Shown here: one piece after another, positions 23,187 through 28,897 of the stretch | How the letters are laid out: the number at the start of each line of letters is the position of its first letter | Numbering within the stretch: the stretch's first letter is position 1 | Assembly (NCBI GenBank): GCA_910583935.1 | Contig: CAJTZM010000004.1 | Coordinates: forward strand, 1 to 33,927 | Reading direction: 5' to 3' | Length of the DNA: 33,927 nucleotides | DNA from: an uncultured Oscillospiraceae bacterium | GTDB lineage: Bacteria; Bacillota; Clostridia; Oscillospirales; Ruminococcaceae | Program-made: the position numbers and the translations under genes | The notes under the pieces: model-generated | What the model was told of the DNA's origin: nothing | Database searches by the model: none | The model's input: the letters and a program-made list of their open reading frames with translations, nothing else

Positions 23187-23669
23187 GTGAAAAAAGAGGA
23201 AATCGCTGAGATTGCAAGAGTGGCGGCGCAGGAAGTCCTTGCTAAGAAAGACGAGATGCTGGATGATGAGTATGATTCCCGGTATCACGATGTCAACCTG
23301 TTGATGAAGAATTACCGCAAGCTCAAAACGCATTACGCCCACGTTTCGCCGGAGGCTTTAGAGGTCAACGCCATTTGTTCCATGCGCCGCAAGACCGGTC
23401 TGATGATGAGCCACGTTGACAAGATGCTGGCGGCATACAAAGCCATTTGTCACGAGGCATTGAACCAAGACGAGGCTCGCCGGTGGGATTCTCTGTACCT
23501 CCGGTACATAGACGATGAGCGGCTGAGTGTTGATGAAATCGCCGAGCGGTTGAATATTGAGAAGCGGACATTCTACCGAGACATCAACAAGGCGATGGAG
23601 GATATGGCGGTTCTGCTGTTCGGCATAGAGGCAATCGGCAGTTGGAAACACAAAGGCGGGAAAAAGTGA
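23187..23669 (+). CDS. RinA/ArpU-like phage transcription regulator, 160 aa
   Basis: GTG start after AGGAGGTGGCACAGCT. The C-terminal part (RRWDSLYLRYIDDERLSVDE, IAERLNIEKRTFYRDINKAM) is a sigma-region-4-like helix-turn-helix seen in RinA/ArpU late-gene regulators. Position at the end of the early rightward operon, before a strong terminator, fits a switch to late transcription. Target promoter not in the window as far as I can tell. Confidence 0.78.
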   Translation: MKKEEIAEIARVAAQEVLAKKDEMLDDEYDSRYHDVNLLMKNYRKLKTHYAHVSPEALEVNAICSMRRKTGLMMSHVDKMLAAYKAICHEALNQDEARRWDSLYLRYIDDERLSVDEIAERLNIEKRTFYRDINKAMEDMAVLLFGIEAIGSWKHKGGKK

Positions 23670-23673
23670 GACG

Positions 23674-23711
23674 GAGAGGGCTTGTCAGCAACTGAGACAA
23701 GCCCTCTCTTT
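23674..23711 (+). terminator. strong intrinsic terminator of the replication operon
   Basis: Perfect 13-bp stem (23674-23686 with 23696-23708), 9-nt loop, then TTTC. Ends rightward early transcription just before palindrome promoter 3. Confidence 0.92.
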
Positions 23712-23735
23712 CACAGAAATTTTTCAGAAAAACGA

Positions 23736-23764
23736 TTGACAAAACACCTATATAGGTGTATAAT
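23736..23764 (+). promoter_or_regulatory. palindrome-bearing promoter 3 (rightward)
   Basis: TTGACA (23736-23741), 17-bp spacer with ACACCTATATAGGTGT (23744-23759), TATAAT (23759-23764). A/T tract AAATTTTTCAGAAAAA just upstream. The leader then has a GCCGTTC-GCAG-GAACGGC hairpin (23778-23795). Drives the Ada-like gene at 23829. Confidence 0.93.
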
Positions 23765-23828
23765 AGAATTGAGCATTGCCGTTCGCAGGAACGGCTCTTA
23801 ATTTATACCCACGAGGGAGGTGGAGCCT

Positions 23829-24125
23829 TTGTATAAGCTGATAGGCCCAGATGGAAAGCAGTATCTGTCAGAAGAACCGGGAACGCTCGGCGGTCATCGG
23901 GGCATGAAAATCTATGGCAAACTGGATTGCCGGTCTGCCCTCCAAGCGATTGCCAGACCGACGGGCGGGACATACATCAGTAACCGCGTGTTCTTCGCCG
24001 ACGAGCAGACAGCGATTGCGGCGGGCTACCGCCCCTGCCACACCTGTATGCGCGAGCACTGGAAACTGTGGCAGGAAGGTAGGCTCGATGAATTTTTTCC
24101 AAAAAATTTTTCCGAAAAGGCTTGA
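23829..24125 (+). CDS. Ada-like zinc-binding protein, 98 aa (paralogue 1)
   Basis: TTG start 8 nt after GGAGG, aligned with the ATG of its paralogue at 28428; an in-frame GTG upstream lies inside the ribosome site. Product starts LYKLIGPDGKQYLSEEPGTL (initiator read as Met), with LDCRSALQAIARPTG, RVFFADEQTAIAAGYRPC and CxxC, resembling the Ada N-terminal zinc domain without a methyltransferase. Roughly 70 percent identical to 28428-28703 by eye. Binding of damaged DNA or metal is inference. The last codons overlap promoter 4. Confidence 0.82.
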   Translation: MYKLIGPDGKQYLSEEPGTLGGHRGMKIYGKLDCRSALQAIARPTGGTYISNRVFFADEQTAIAAGYRPCHTCMREHWKLWQEGRLDEFFPKNFSEKA

Positions 24126-24150
24126 CATTACACCTATATAGGTGTATACT
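24122..24150 (+). promoter_or_regulatory. palindrome-bearing promoter 4 (rightward)
   Basis: TTGACA (24122-24127), 17-bp spacer carrying ACACCTATATAGGTGT (24130-24145), TATACT (24145-24150), shifted TATAAT following. The -35 lies inside the stop region of the Ada-like gene. Drives the structured leader at 24172-24263 and the 51-aa gene. Confidence 0.92.
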
Positions 24151-24171
24151 ATAATTAGTACGAAGGAAGAA

Positions 24172-24263
24172 AGCTAAGAGGATAAAACAGAATGTGGACA
24201 AGCCCCACTCGCCTTACGAGGTTTCAAAGTGGCAAGCGCAATGCGAAAGGCAACCTCTTAGCT
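24172..24263 (+). ncRNA. structured 5' leader RNA closed by a 10-bp stem
   Basis: AGCTAAGAGG (24172-24181) pairs perfectly with CCTCTTAGCT (24254-24263). Inside, CCAC (24205-24208) can pair with GTGG at 24194-24197 or with GTGG at 24229-24232, two exclusive helices, and CTCG/CGAG forms a small hairpin. The element lies between promoter 4 and a 51-aa gene whose AGGAGG follows 17 nt later. Could be a riboswitch-like leader or a processed small RNA; I do not recognise a named class. Confidence 0.6.
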
Positions 24264-24292
24264 CATAACTAAAAAATCAGGAGGACAAGAAC

Positions 24293-24448
24293 ATGATGAG
24301 ACCTATGACTTACATCGAGGAATTGGAAAACGCGCTGGTCGAGCTGCTGGGTGCTATCTGCGAGACCGACGATGATGCGGAGCTTGCATCACTCACTCGG
24401 CAGTATGAATACTGCGAGGCTGAGCTGGTTTTCATGGCAGTTGCCTAA
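24293..24448 (+). CDS. small acidic phage protein, 51 aa
   Basis: ATG-ATG after AGGAGGACAAGAAC. Product MMRPMTYIEELENALVELLG, acidic and helical with two Cys. Expressed through the structured leader from promoter 4. Too short for family assignment. Confidence 0.65.
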   Translation: MMRPMTYIEELENALVELLGAICETDDDAELASLTRQYEYCEAELVFMAVA

Positions 24449-24485
24449 TCTGAAAAATTTTCCCGAAATTTTTTCAGAAAAACGC

Positions 24486-24514
24486 TTGACAAAGTAGCCT
24501 AAAAGTCGTATAAT
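24486..24514 (+). promoter_or_regulatory. promoter without palindrome, for a candidate small RNA
   Basis: TTGACA (24486-24491), 17-bp spacer, TATAAT (24509-24514), with the same A/T-tract upstream region as promoters 3 and 4 but spacer AAGTAGCCTAAAAGTCG instead of the palindrome. Start expected near 24521. Confidence 0.8.
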
Positions 24515-24520
24515 GAGAAT

Positions 24521-24640
24521 ATAAAGAAAATAATGCGACCGCGCAGAAACCACTACGGGTTGTTAGGCAAATAGGGCAGACCATCTCAGTAATTTGAATC
24601 ACCTCATTGCTTTACTACCGCCATGCGGCGGCTTTTCTTC
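24521..24640 (+). ncRNA. candidate ~120-nt small RNA, antisense to a small gene's 3' end
   Basis: The transcript from the promoter at 24486 has no convincing gene (only a 14-codon frame at 24533 without ribosome site) and reaches a terminator: CCGCC-ATGC-GGCGG (24618-24631) followed by CTTTTCTT. Its last 37 nt are complementary to the 3' end of the 72-aa leftward gene at 24604-24822. An antisense or trans-acting regulatory RNA is the simplest reading. Confidence 0.5.
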
Positions 24641-24822
24641 TGCCGAAAATCGTACTGGCTTTGATAAGTCTCGCAGTCGAACGATGTTTCCCGATAATAA
24701 ACGCCGCTCCTGTACCACTCTCGCAAAACCCGTTCTCCGTCCCGCAATTCCGGCATTTCGGCCTTTGCCTGCTCTGCCAGCTCCGTTGCTACTGCAAGCA
24801 GAACAGCCGGTGTGGAGCTCAC
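24604..24822 (-). CDS. small phage protein, 72 aa
   Basis: GTG start overlaps the XRE gene's stop (GTGA). Product MSSTPAVLLAVATELAEQAK, then ELRDGERVLREWYRSGVYYR: helical and charged, ending basic. Its 3' end coincides with the terminator hairpin of the opposing small RNA. Co-translated with the repressor-like gene, so perhaps a modulator of it (inference). Confidence 0.65.
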   Translation of the reverse strand: MSSTPAVLLAVATELAEQAKAEMPELRDGERVLREWYRSGVYYRETSFDCETYQSQYDFRQKKSRRMAVVKQ

Positions 24823-25034
24823 TGATTTCCACTACTGTCATCGTAGCTGTCGGCCAGCAGTTCCTCAATGGTACAGCCGTAAAGCTCTGCCAACTTCGGC
24901 AGCTTGTCAGCACGGGGTTTAGCGATTCCGCGTTCCCACTTGCTGACTGCGGATTCCTTCACGCCGACGGCCTTTGCTACTTCGCGCTGTGTGGGAATTG
25001 CCCCGCGCAGCCTCCGCTCGCGCATGACGTTCAT
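24819..25034 (-). CDS. XRE-family helix-turn-helix regulator, 71 aa
   Basis: Compact HTH_3 domain: LRGAIPTQREVAKAVGVKES, AVSKWERGIAKPRADKLPKLAELY. The family makes phage Cro/CI-like DNA-binding proteins. ATG after AGGAGGTGAGAGC. Divergent from the second XRE gene and its operator at 25154-25194, a typical genetic-switch arrangement; Cro-like antagonist or excision regulator. Confidence 0.88.
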   Translation of the reverse strand: MNVMRERRLRGAIPTQREVAKAVGVKESAVSKWERGIAKPRADKLPKLAELYGCTIEELLADSYDDSSGNQ

Positions 25035-25088
25035 GCTCTCACCTCCTTCTGAAAGCCTCAGCGGTTCGCTTTCTTGAATTACAAGTCT

Positions 25089-25117
25089 ATTATAACACCT
25101 ATTTTCTCTTTTGTCAA
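25089..25117 (-). promoter_or_regulatory. leftward promoter of the XRE gene, with half-palindrome
   Basis: Minus strand: TTGACA (25112-25117), 17-bp spacer, TATAAT (25089-25094). Spacer ends ATAGGTGT, one half of the 16-bp palindrome; the other half is AGAGAAA-like. It may keep partial affinity for the same repressor. Confidence 0.8.
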
Positions 25118-25153
25118 CCTACATTCTTGCGTTTTCCGAAAAAATTTTGTGGC

Positions 25154-25194
25154 TTGACAACTTGAATTAAAAGACTTATACTTGAATTAAAAGA
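25154..25194 (+). promoter_or_regulatory. rightward repressor/integrase promoter with tandem operators
   Basis: TTGACA (25154-25159), 17-bp spacer, TATACT (25177-25182). Two identical 15-bp direct repeats ACTTGAATTAAAAGA (25160-25174 and 25180-25194) with a period of 20 bp, about two helical turns, cover the spacer and the start point. Probable autoregulatory operators of the XRE repressor it drives. Confidence 0.82.
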
Positions 25195-25208
25195 TAGGAG
25201 GTGTCCCT

Positions 25209-25622
25209 ATGGACGGATTTGGAGAACGACTTAGAAGATTGCGGAAAGCACGTGATATTACACAGAGCGACCTTGCGGAGTACATCGGGGTGGTTCCCTC
25301 TGCCGTGGGTAAATATGAACGGCTGGCAGATTCCTACCCCAGCGTTGAGGCCCTTATCAAAATCAGCGAGTATTTTGATGTGAGCATCGACTACCTGCTG
25401 AAAGGTACAATGCCGAGCGGGAACGTGGAGAACAACCTAAACGGCCTGATGACAAACAGCCCATTCATCCAAGCAAACAACGGCGGGGTCGTATTCAACG
25501 GCGACGGCTCCATCTCACCGGAGGCGATGGAGCTGCTGCGCATCTATGAAAAGCTGGGCGGGCGCGACCGCCTAAAGCTCCTGAATTTCGCCGTTGACCT
25601 CGAAGGAGGTCAGACCACATGA
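25209..25622 (+). CDS. XRE-family phage repressor, 137 aa
   Basis: N-terminal HTH (FGERLRRLRKARDITQSDLA, YIGVVPSAVGKYERLADSYP), then a non-peptidase C-terminal region with an Asn/Gly-rich middle and a helical end (ISPEAMELLRIYEKLGGRDR). No LexA-like Ser-Lys self-cleavage pair seen, so induction probably differs from CI/RecA. AGGAGGTGTCCCT site. Stop overlaps the integrase start (ATGA), so repressor and integrase are co-expressed. Confidence 0.88.
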   Translation: MDGFGERLRRLRKARDITQSDLAEYIGVVPSAVGKYERLADSYPSVEALIKISEYFDVSIDYLLKGTMPSGNVENNLNGLMTNSPFIQANNGGVVFNGDGSISPEAMELLRIYEKLGGRDRLKLLNFAVDLEGGQTT

Positions 25623-27019
25623 GACGAGCAGCCCTCTATATCCGCGTCTCTACGCTGGAACAGGCACAAGAGGGCTATTCTGTTGGCGAACAAAAGGAAC
25701 GTCTGATAGCCTACTGCAAGGCGCAGGACTGGCTCATCGCAGACGTTTATGTGGATGGCGGGTACACCGGCAGTAACATAAAACGCCCCGGCATCCAGAA
25801 ACTCATCTCGGAGACGGACAAGTTCGACCTCGTGCTGGTCTACAAGCTCGACCGTCTCTCCCGCTCTCAGCGAGATACCTTGTATCTTATCGAGGAAGTT
25901 TTTCTTCCGAACAAGGTTGACTTCATCTCCATGCAAGAGAGCTTTGACACGTCATCACCATTTGGCAAAGCCATGATAGGGCTGCTGGCAGTGTTCGCCC
26001 AGCTGGAACGTGAGCAAATAAAAGAACGGACGTGGATGGGCCGCGTGGCAAGAGCCAAAGCGGGGTTGTACCACGGCGGCGGCAAAATCCCCATCGGATA
26101 TGATTACGTTGAAGGGCATCTCGTCGTGAATCCTTACGAGGCTGAACAGGTACAGAAGATTTACGACTGGTATCTTGCTGGGGCCTCGCTGAAAACAATA
26201 GCAGACCGGCTGCAAGCTGCGGGGTACACGAACAAGTACAGCAGCTACAACTCGTGGACCTCAATCAGAAACATTCTGGAAAATGAAACCTACCTCGGCA
26301 GATTGCACTTCGGAGATGTTCTCGTTGAGGATGCGCACGAGGCAATCATCACGCAGGAACAGTTTGACGCTGCGCAGACCATACGCCTGAGACGGCAAGA
26401 GGAATTTGGAGCAAACGCATTCCGGTCGAAGCACCTTTTGACTGGCATGATATTCTGCGGTCACTGTGGTGGGCGCTACTATCTTCGTAACACCGGAAAG
26501 TATTCGTACTACGCTTGTTACTCTCGCACCAAGCAGATGAAAAGCATGGTGAAAGACCCCAACTGCATGAATAAAATCTGGAAAGCCTCGGAATTGGAGC
26601 CCATCATCGACCAACAAATTCGGGTGCTACTGCAATCCCCGCAGATGGCTGCCGACATCGCGGCTAATCGCCCCAAGCACCCTACCGTCAACCGGAACGC
26701 CGAAATTGAAAAGCGCATCCGCGAGATAGACCGGCAGATAAGCAAGCTGATGGAACTATACCAACAGGATGACATACCAGCAGAGTTGCTGGGCAGTAAA
26801 ATCAACAAACTGTACTCAGAGAAAACTGCCCTACAATCCTCTCTTGCGCCAGAAGAAGATGATGGCATTGTGCCATTCGATTTGGTGCAGGAGCTCATCG
26901 AGGACGCAGCGCAGATTTGGGACTTTGCAGATGAAAGCCAAAAGCGGCGAATCATTCAAAGCCTCATATCCCGAATCGTGCTGACCGGTGATGACGTAAA
27001 AATAGAATGGGCCTTTTGA
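25619..27019 (+). CDS. int: large serine integrase (site-specific recombinase), 466 aa
   Basis: Resolvase domain YIRVSTLEQAQEGYSVGEQK (nucleophile Ser in RVST), VYKLDRLSRSQRDT and AMIGLLAVFAQLEREQIKERT; Recombinase domain about 165-270; zinc ribbon FCGHCGGRYYL...C...C; coiled coil about 360-400. Length and order are those of a phage large serine integrase that joins attP and attB. ATGA overlap with the repressor. I cannot identify the att core by eye. Confidence 0.95.
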   Translation: MRRAALYIRVSTLEQAQEGYSVGEQKERLIAYCKAQDWLIADVYVDGGYTGSNIKRPGIQKLISETDKFDLVLVYKLDRLSRSQRDTLYLIEEVFLPNKVDFISMQESFDTSSPFGKAMIGLLAVFAQLEREQIKERTWMGRVARAKAGLYHGGGKIPIGYDYVEGHLVVNPYEAEQVQKIYDWYLAGASLKTIADRLQAAGYTNKYSSYNSWTSIRNILENETYLGRLHFGDVLVEDAHEAIITQEQFDAAQTIRLRRQEEFGANAFRSKHLLTGMIFCGHCGGRYYLRNTGKYSYYACYSRTKQMKSMVKDPNCMNKIWKASELEPIIDQQIRVLLQSPQMAADIAANRPKHPTVNRNAEIEKRIREIDRQISKLMELYQQDDIPAELLGSKINKLYSEKTALQSSLAPEEDDGIVPFDLVQELIEDAAQIWDFADESQKRRIIQSLISRIVLTGDDVKIEWAF

Positions 27020-27029
27020 GATAAAAAGA

Positions 27030-27057
27030 GCGGGAGCATATCATGATATGCTCCCGC
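27030..27057. terminator. bidirectional terminator between integrase and a leftward operon
   Basis: 28-bp perfect inverted repeat GCGGGAGCATAT.../...ATATGCTCCCGC with TTCGATTTT on the right and CTCTTTTTATC when read leftward. Separates convergent transcripts. Could in principle also be part of attP. Confidence 0.88.
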
Positions 27058-27064
27058 TTCGATT

Positions 27065-27229
27065 TTAGTATTTGACAAGTGTTTCGTGTTTCAGGTGGCT
27101 GGGGACGAGCCAGTTTTCACCTCTGCCGTAGGTTGTGATGATGAAGATACCGTCAAACCTGATAACTGTGTGCTCTGCTCCATTGAGGTCGCGTAATACG
27201 CTCCCAACTCTCAAATCGTTTGCCGTCAT
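27065..27229 (-). CDS. small phage protein, 54 aa
   Basis: ATG after AAGGAGGAAAACATA. Product MTANDLRVGSVLRDLNGAEH, ending HLKHETLVKY; beta-rich, SH3-like size. Last gene of the palindrome-5 operon. Function unknown. Confidence 0.68.
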   Translation of the reverse strand: MTANDLRVGSVLRDLNGAEHTVIRFDGIFIITTYGRGENWLVPSHLKHETLVKY

Positions 27230-27242
27230 TATGTTTTCCTCC

Positions 27243-27536
27243 TTATTTGATTCTGCGCCAGTAGCGGACTGTATATGTCTGTGTGGGAACCTTAGACCAA
27301 TCTCTGTTCGGTACATTGTATCGAAGGCCACGAACGATGTGGTATGTTTCGTTTTCTAACTTTGTTTCTGCATACCCCGTGTTTACCACTTTCCACATTT
27401 CCGAAGCAACAACCTTGCGAACGTCCTTTCCCGTAGGAGGGTAGTCATCTTCGACCAATCGGTAAAGCTCATAAGAGGTATACCACACGCCGATAGCCAT
27501 TTTCTTATATATCGCTCGTGCCATCGTTTTTTCCAT
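27243..27536 (-). CDS. phage hypothetical protein, 97 aa, winged-helix-like
   Basis: ATG after GGGAGGGAAAGGCATC. VWYTSYELYRLVEDDYPPTG, KDVRKVVASEMWKVVNTGYA and a beta-hairpin-like C-terminus suggest a winged-helix DNA-binding fold (inference from pattern only). Third gene of the operon. Confidence 0.66.
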   Translation of the reverse strand: MEKTMARAIYKKMAIGVWYTSYELYRLVEDDYPPTGKDVRKVVASEMWKVVNTGYAETKLENETYHIVRGLRYNVPNRDWSKVPTQTYTVRYWRRIK

Positions 27537-27566
27537 GATGCCTTTCCCTCCCGCTTGTTTTCTGGT

Positions 27567-27719
27567 TTAGTCCTCGAAATAGATGCTGTACACGGCCTCA
27601 GTAATCTGATTAAAGCAGCCCCTCTGGTCGCGCTCAATCGCGCTTTGGAGCATTTTGTTCGCCATCTCAGAAGCCTCTTTGTGTTCATTGATTTTGAGTG
27701 CCTTCTCATACGTTGTCAT
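27567..27719 (-). CDS. small helical phage protein, 50 aa
   Basis: ATG after GGGAGGAATTGACA, directly after the ribozyme's 3' flank. Product MTTYEKALKINEHKEASEMA..., ending YSIYFED. First cistron downstream of the predicted cleavage site, equivalent to the 49- and 85-aa genes at the other two ribozymes. Confidence 0.66.
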   Translation of the reverse strand: MTTYEKALKINEHKEASEMANKMLQSAIERDQRGCFNQITEAVYSIYFED

Positions 27720-27742
27720 TGTCAATTCCTCCCTATCTTTTA

Positions 27743-27804
27743 TGCCCTGCCATCATCAGCACCGGTGGGGCGGTTCCGGCGGACGGGCTTTCACCCGTTT
27801 CGGC
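27743..27804 (-). ncRNA. hammerhead ribozyme, type II topology (copy 3)
   Basis: Two nucleotides after the TAA of the 49-aa gene: GCC, GAA, stem III ACGGGT-GAAA-GCCCGT, C17 of GUC (27782-27784), stem I CGCCGG with 10-nt loop and CCGGTG (27760-27781), CTGATGA (27753-27759), bulged U, GGC. Loop I has GCCC complementary to GGGC downstream (pseudoknot). Predicted cleavage between 27782 and 27781. Stems I and III differ from copy 2 but keep six pairs each, which is covariation. Confidence 0.85.
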
Positions 27805-27806
27805 TC

Positions 27807-27956
27807 TTATTTTCCGTATGTGACTTTGAGCAAGTCCATGTTGTTCAACTCTTTGTCTTGGTCTGCTTGCTCGAACAGGATAGCTCTTAATTCCTGAACG
27901 GTCATGTTCTGATTTTCGATTTCGGTCAGCGCCTGTCTTAATTCACGGATTGTCAT
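27807..27956 (-). CDS. small helical phage protein, 49 aa
   Basis: ATG after AGGAGGAACTG. Product MTIRELRQALTEIENQNMTV...; two similar halves start MTIRELRQAL and MTVQELRAIL, suggesting an internal duplication. Promoter-proximal cistron of operon 5; its leader is identical to that of the 145-aa gene at 603-1040. Confidence 0.7.
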   Translation of the reverse strand: MTIRELRQALTEIENQNMTVQELRAILFEQADQDKELNNMDLLKVTYGK

Positions 27957-28073
27957 TTTCAGTTCCTCCTGTTTCTTTTCTCGTTTTCCTTTGAACTAAT
28001 TATAGTATACACCTATATAGGTGTTTTGTCAAGGGCTTTTCAGAAAATTTTTCGAGAAAATTTACTGAAAGTC
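27954..28073 (-). repeat. 120-bp duplicated promoter/leader block, copy B
   Basis: About 116 of 120 positions match 1038-1157; changes cluster just upstream of the -35 box. See copy A. Confidence 0.9.
28004..28032 (-). promoter_or_regulatory. palindrome-bearing promoter 5 (leftward)
   Basis: Minus strand: TTGACA (28027-28032), 17-bp spacer with ACACCTATATAGGTGT (28009-28024), TATACT (28004-28009). Drives the 49-aa gene, ribozyme copy 3 and three further small genes. Confidence 0.92.
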
Positions 28074-28105
28074 GTGTGAATAAGCAAAAAGAAATGCCGG
28101 AGCAT

Positions 28106-28309
28106 TTAGCTCTCGGCATTGTCTCTTTCGATTGTTTCCATAACAGCGCGTGTGAGAAATCCGTTTACGCTCTCACCCATTGCCGCTGCATGAGCCTTCA
28201 CTGCGTCAGCGTTGAGCAGTGCATCGCGGCGCAAGATAAAAGCAATCTGTTGATAAGTTTTTTTATTAAACCGGGCATCGGCCTCGGCTTTGGCTGGATT
28301 CTTAGGCAT
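28106..28309 (-). CDS. ribbon-helix-helix (Arc/MetJ-like) protein, 67 aa
   Basis: ATG after AGGAGGTGCGACTAT. Basic N-terminus (MPKNPAKAEADARFNKKTYQ) giving a beta strand RFNKKTYQQIAF, then two helices with a GESVNGFLTRAVMETIERD second helix: the RHH fold, which binds palindromes as dimers. Its own promoter (28339-28367) carries a degenerate copy of the palindrome, consistent with autoregulation. Best candidate for the repressor of the palindrome regulon (inference). Confidence 0.78.
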   Translation of the reverse strand: MPKNPAKAEADARFNKKTYQQIAFILRRDALLNADAVKAHAAAMGESVNGFLTRAVMETIERDNAES

Positions 28310-28338
28310 ATAGTCGCACCTCCTGTTATTGCTCTTTT

Positions 28339-28367
28339 ATTATACCCTATATAGGTGTATATGTCAA
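28339..28367 (-). promoter_or_regulatory. promoter 6 of the RHH gene, degenerate palindrome
   Basis: Minus strand: TTGACA (28362-28367), 17-bp spacer containing ACACCTATATAGGG, TATAAT (28339-28344). One half-site intact, the other changed at three positions. Confidence 0.88.
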
Positions 28368-28378
28368 GAGGTTTGTGC

Positions 28379-28407
28379 TTGACTGTGGCTGAGAAGTGTC
28401 TTATAAT
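28379..28407 (+). promoter_or_regulatory. rightward promoter of the second Ada-like gene
   Basis: TTGACT (28379-28384), 17-bp spacer, TATAAT (28402-28407); no palindrome. Divergent from the RHH promoter 12 bp away, so the two may interfere. Confidence 0.8.
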
Positions 28408-28427
28408 TCAAGTTGGAGGTGTTCGCC

Positions 28428-28703
28428 ATGTATAAACTGATAGGCCCGGACGGAAAACAATACCTGTCCGAAGAACCAGGGGCTCTCGGCGGTCATCGAG
28501 GCCAGAAACTATACGGTCGATTGGACTGCCCCTCCGCGCTCCGCGCTATCGCCAGACCAACCGGAGCTACATACGTTAAGAACCGAGTGTTCTTTAAGGA
28601 CGAGCAAACTGCGCTTGCCGCTGGGTATCGTCCCTGCGCTGTCTGCATGAGAGAGCACTACAACCTCTGGAAAGAGGGAAAACTGGAAGAAGCCCTGAAA
28701 TGA
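28428..28703 (+). CDS. Ada-like zinc-binding protein, 91 aa (paralogue 2)
   Basis: ATG after GGAGGTGTTCGCC. MYKLIGPDGKQYLSEEPGAL, LDCPSALRAIARPTG, RVFFKDEQTALAAGYRPCAVC: same Ada zinc-domain-like pattern as 23829-24125, lacking a C-terminal catalytic domain. Unlike its paralogue it is driven by a palindrome-free promoter, so the two copies are probably expressed under different conditions. Confidence 0.83.
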   Translation: MYKLIGPDGKQYLSEEPGALGGHRGQKLYGRLDCPSALRAIARPTGATYVKNRVFFKDEQTALAAGYRPCAVCMREHYNLWKEGKLEEALK

Positions 28704-28749
28704 AAAACGACCCTCCGACATTGGAATACCAACATCGGAGGGCCGTTTT
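28704..28749. terminator. bidirectional terminator between convergent genes
   Basis: AAAACG...CGTTTT flanking CCCTCCGA/TCGGAGGG and an inner TTGG-AATA-CCAA hairpin. T-runs on both sides when read either way; lies between the Ada-like gene and the lysis module. Confidence 0.9.
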
Positions 28750-28897
28750 ATTCGCCCATGTGCCGCCTCCGTTCTTCCTCAGAACAGGGCGGGAACGGGC
28801 AGGTGTCGCAATCCCCCGGTTTGCACGGCGGTTCGCTTTGACCGTGGCTCATCGCCACTGAAACCGCTATCAGGAGAAGGACACCCACCAGAATCAT
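28748..28897 (-). CDS. small membrane protein with Cys-rich tail, 49 aa
   Basis: ATG overlaps the holin stop (ATGA). N-terminal membrane segment MILVGVLLLIAVSVAMSHGQ followed by CKPGDCDTCPFPPC. Position and form are common downstream of holins in Clostridia phages; a spanin- or anchor-like lysis accessory is possible. Confidence 0.68.
   Translation of the reverse strand: MILVGVLLLIAVSVAMSHGQSEPPCKPGDCDTCPFPPCSEEERRRHMGE

Noticed and set aside
23400..23416. CTGATGATGAG as a ribozyme core on the plus strand
   Set aside because: Inside the RinA-like coding sequence with no GAAA, stem III or GUC partner in range; chance match.
23778..23795. Hammerhead in the leader of the first Ada-like gene
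   Set aside because: There is a hairpin but no CUGAUGA and no GAAA core.
24521..24600. GAAAC in the candidate small RNA as a hammerhead
   Set aside because: No CUGAUGA box and no matching stems.
27030..27057. attP core at the inverted repeat after the integrase
   Set aside because: Serine integrase att sites lie near the gene, but this perfect repeat with T-runs on both sides is better explained as a bidirectional terminator; no second copy found for a core.
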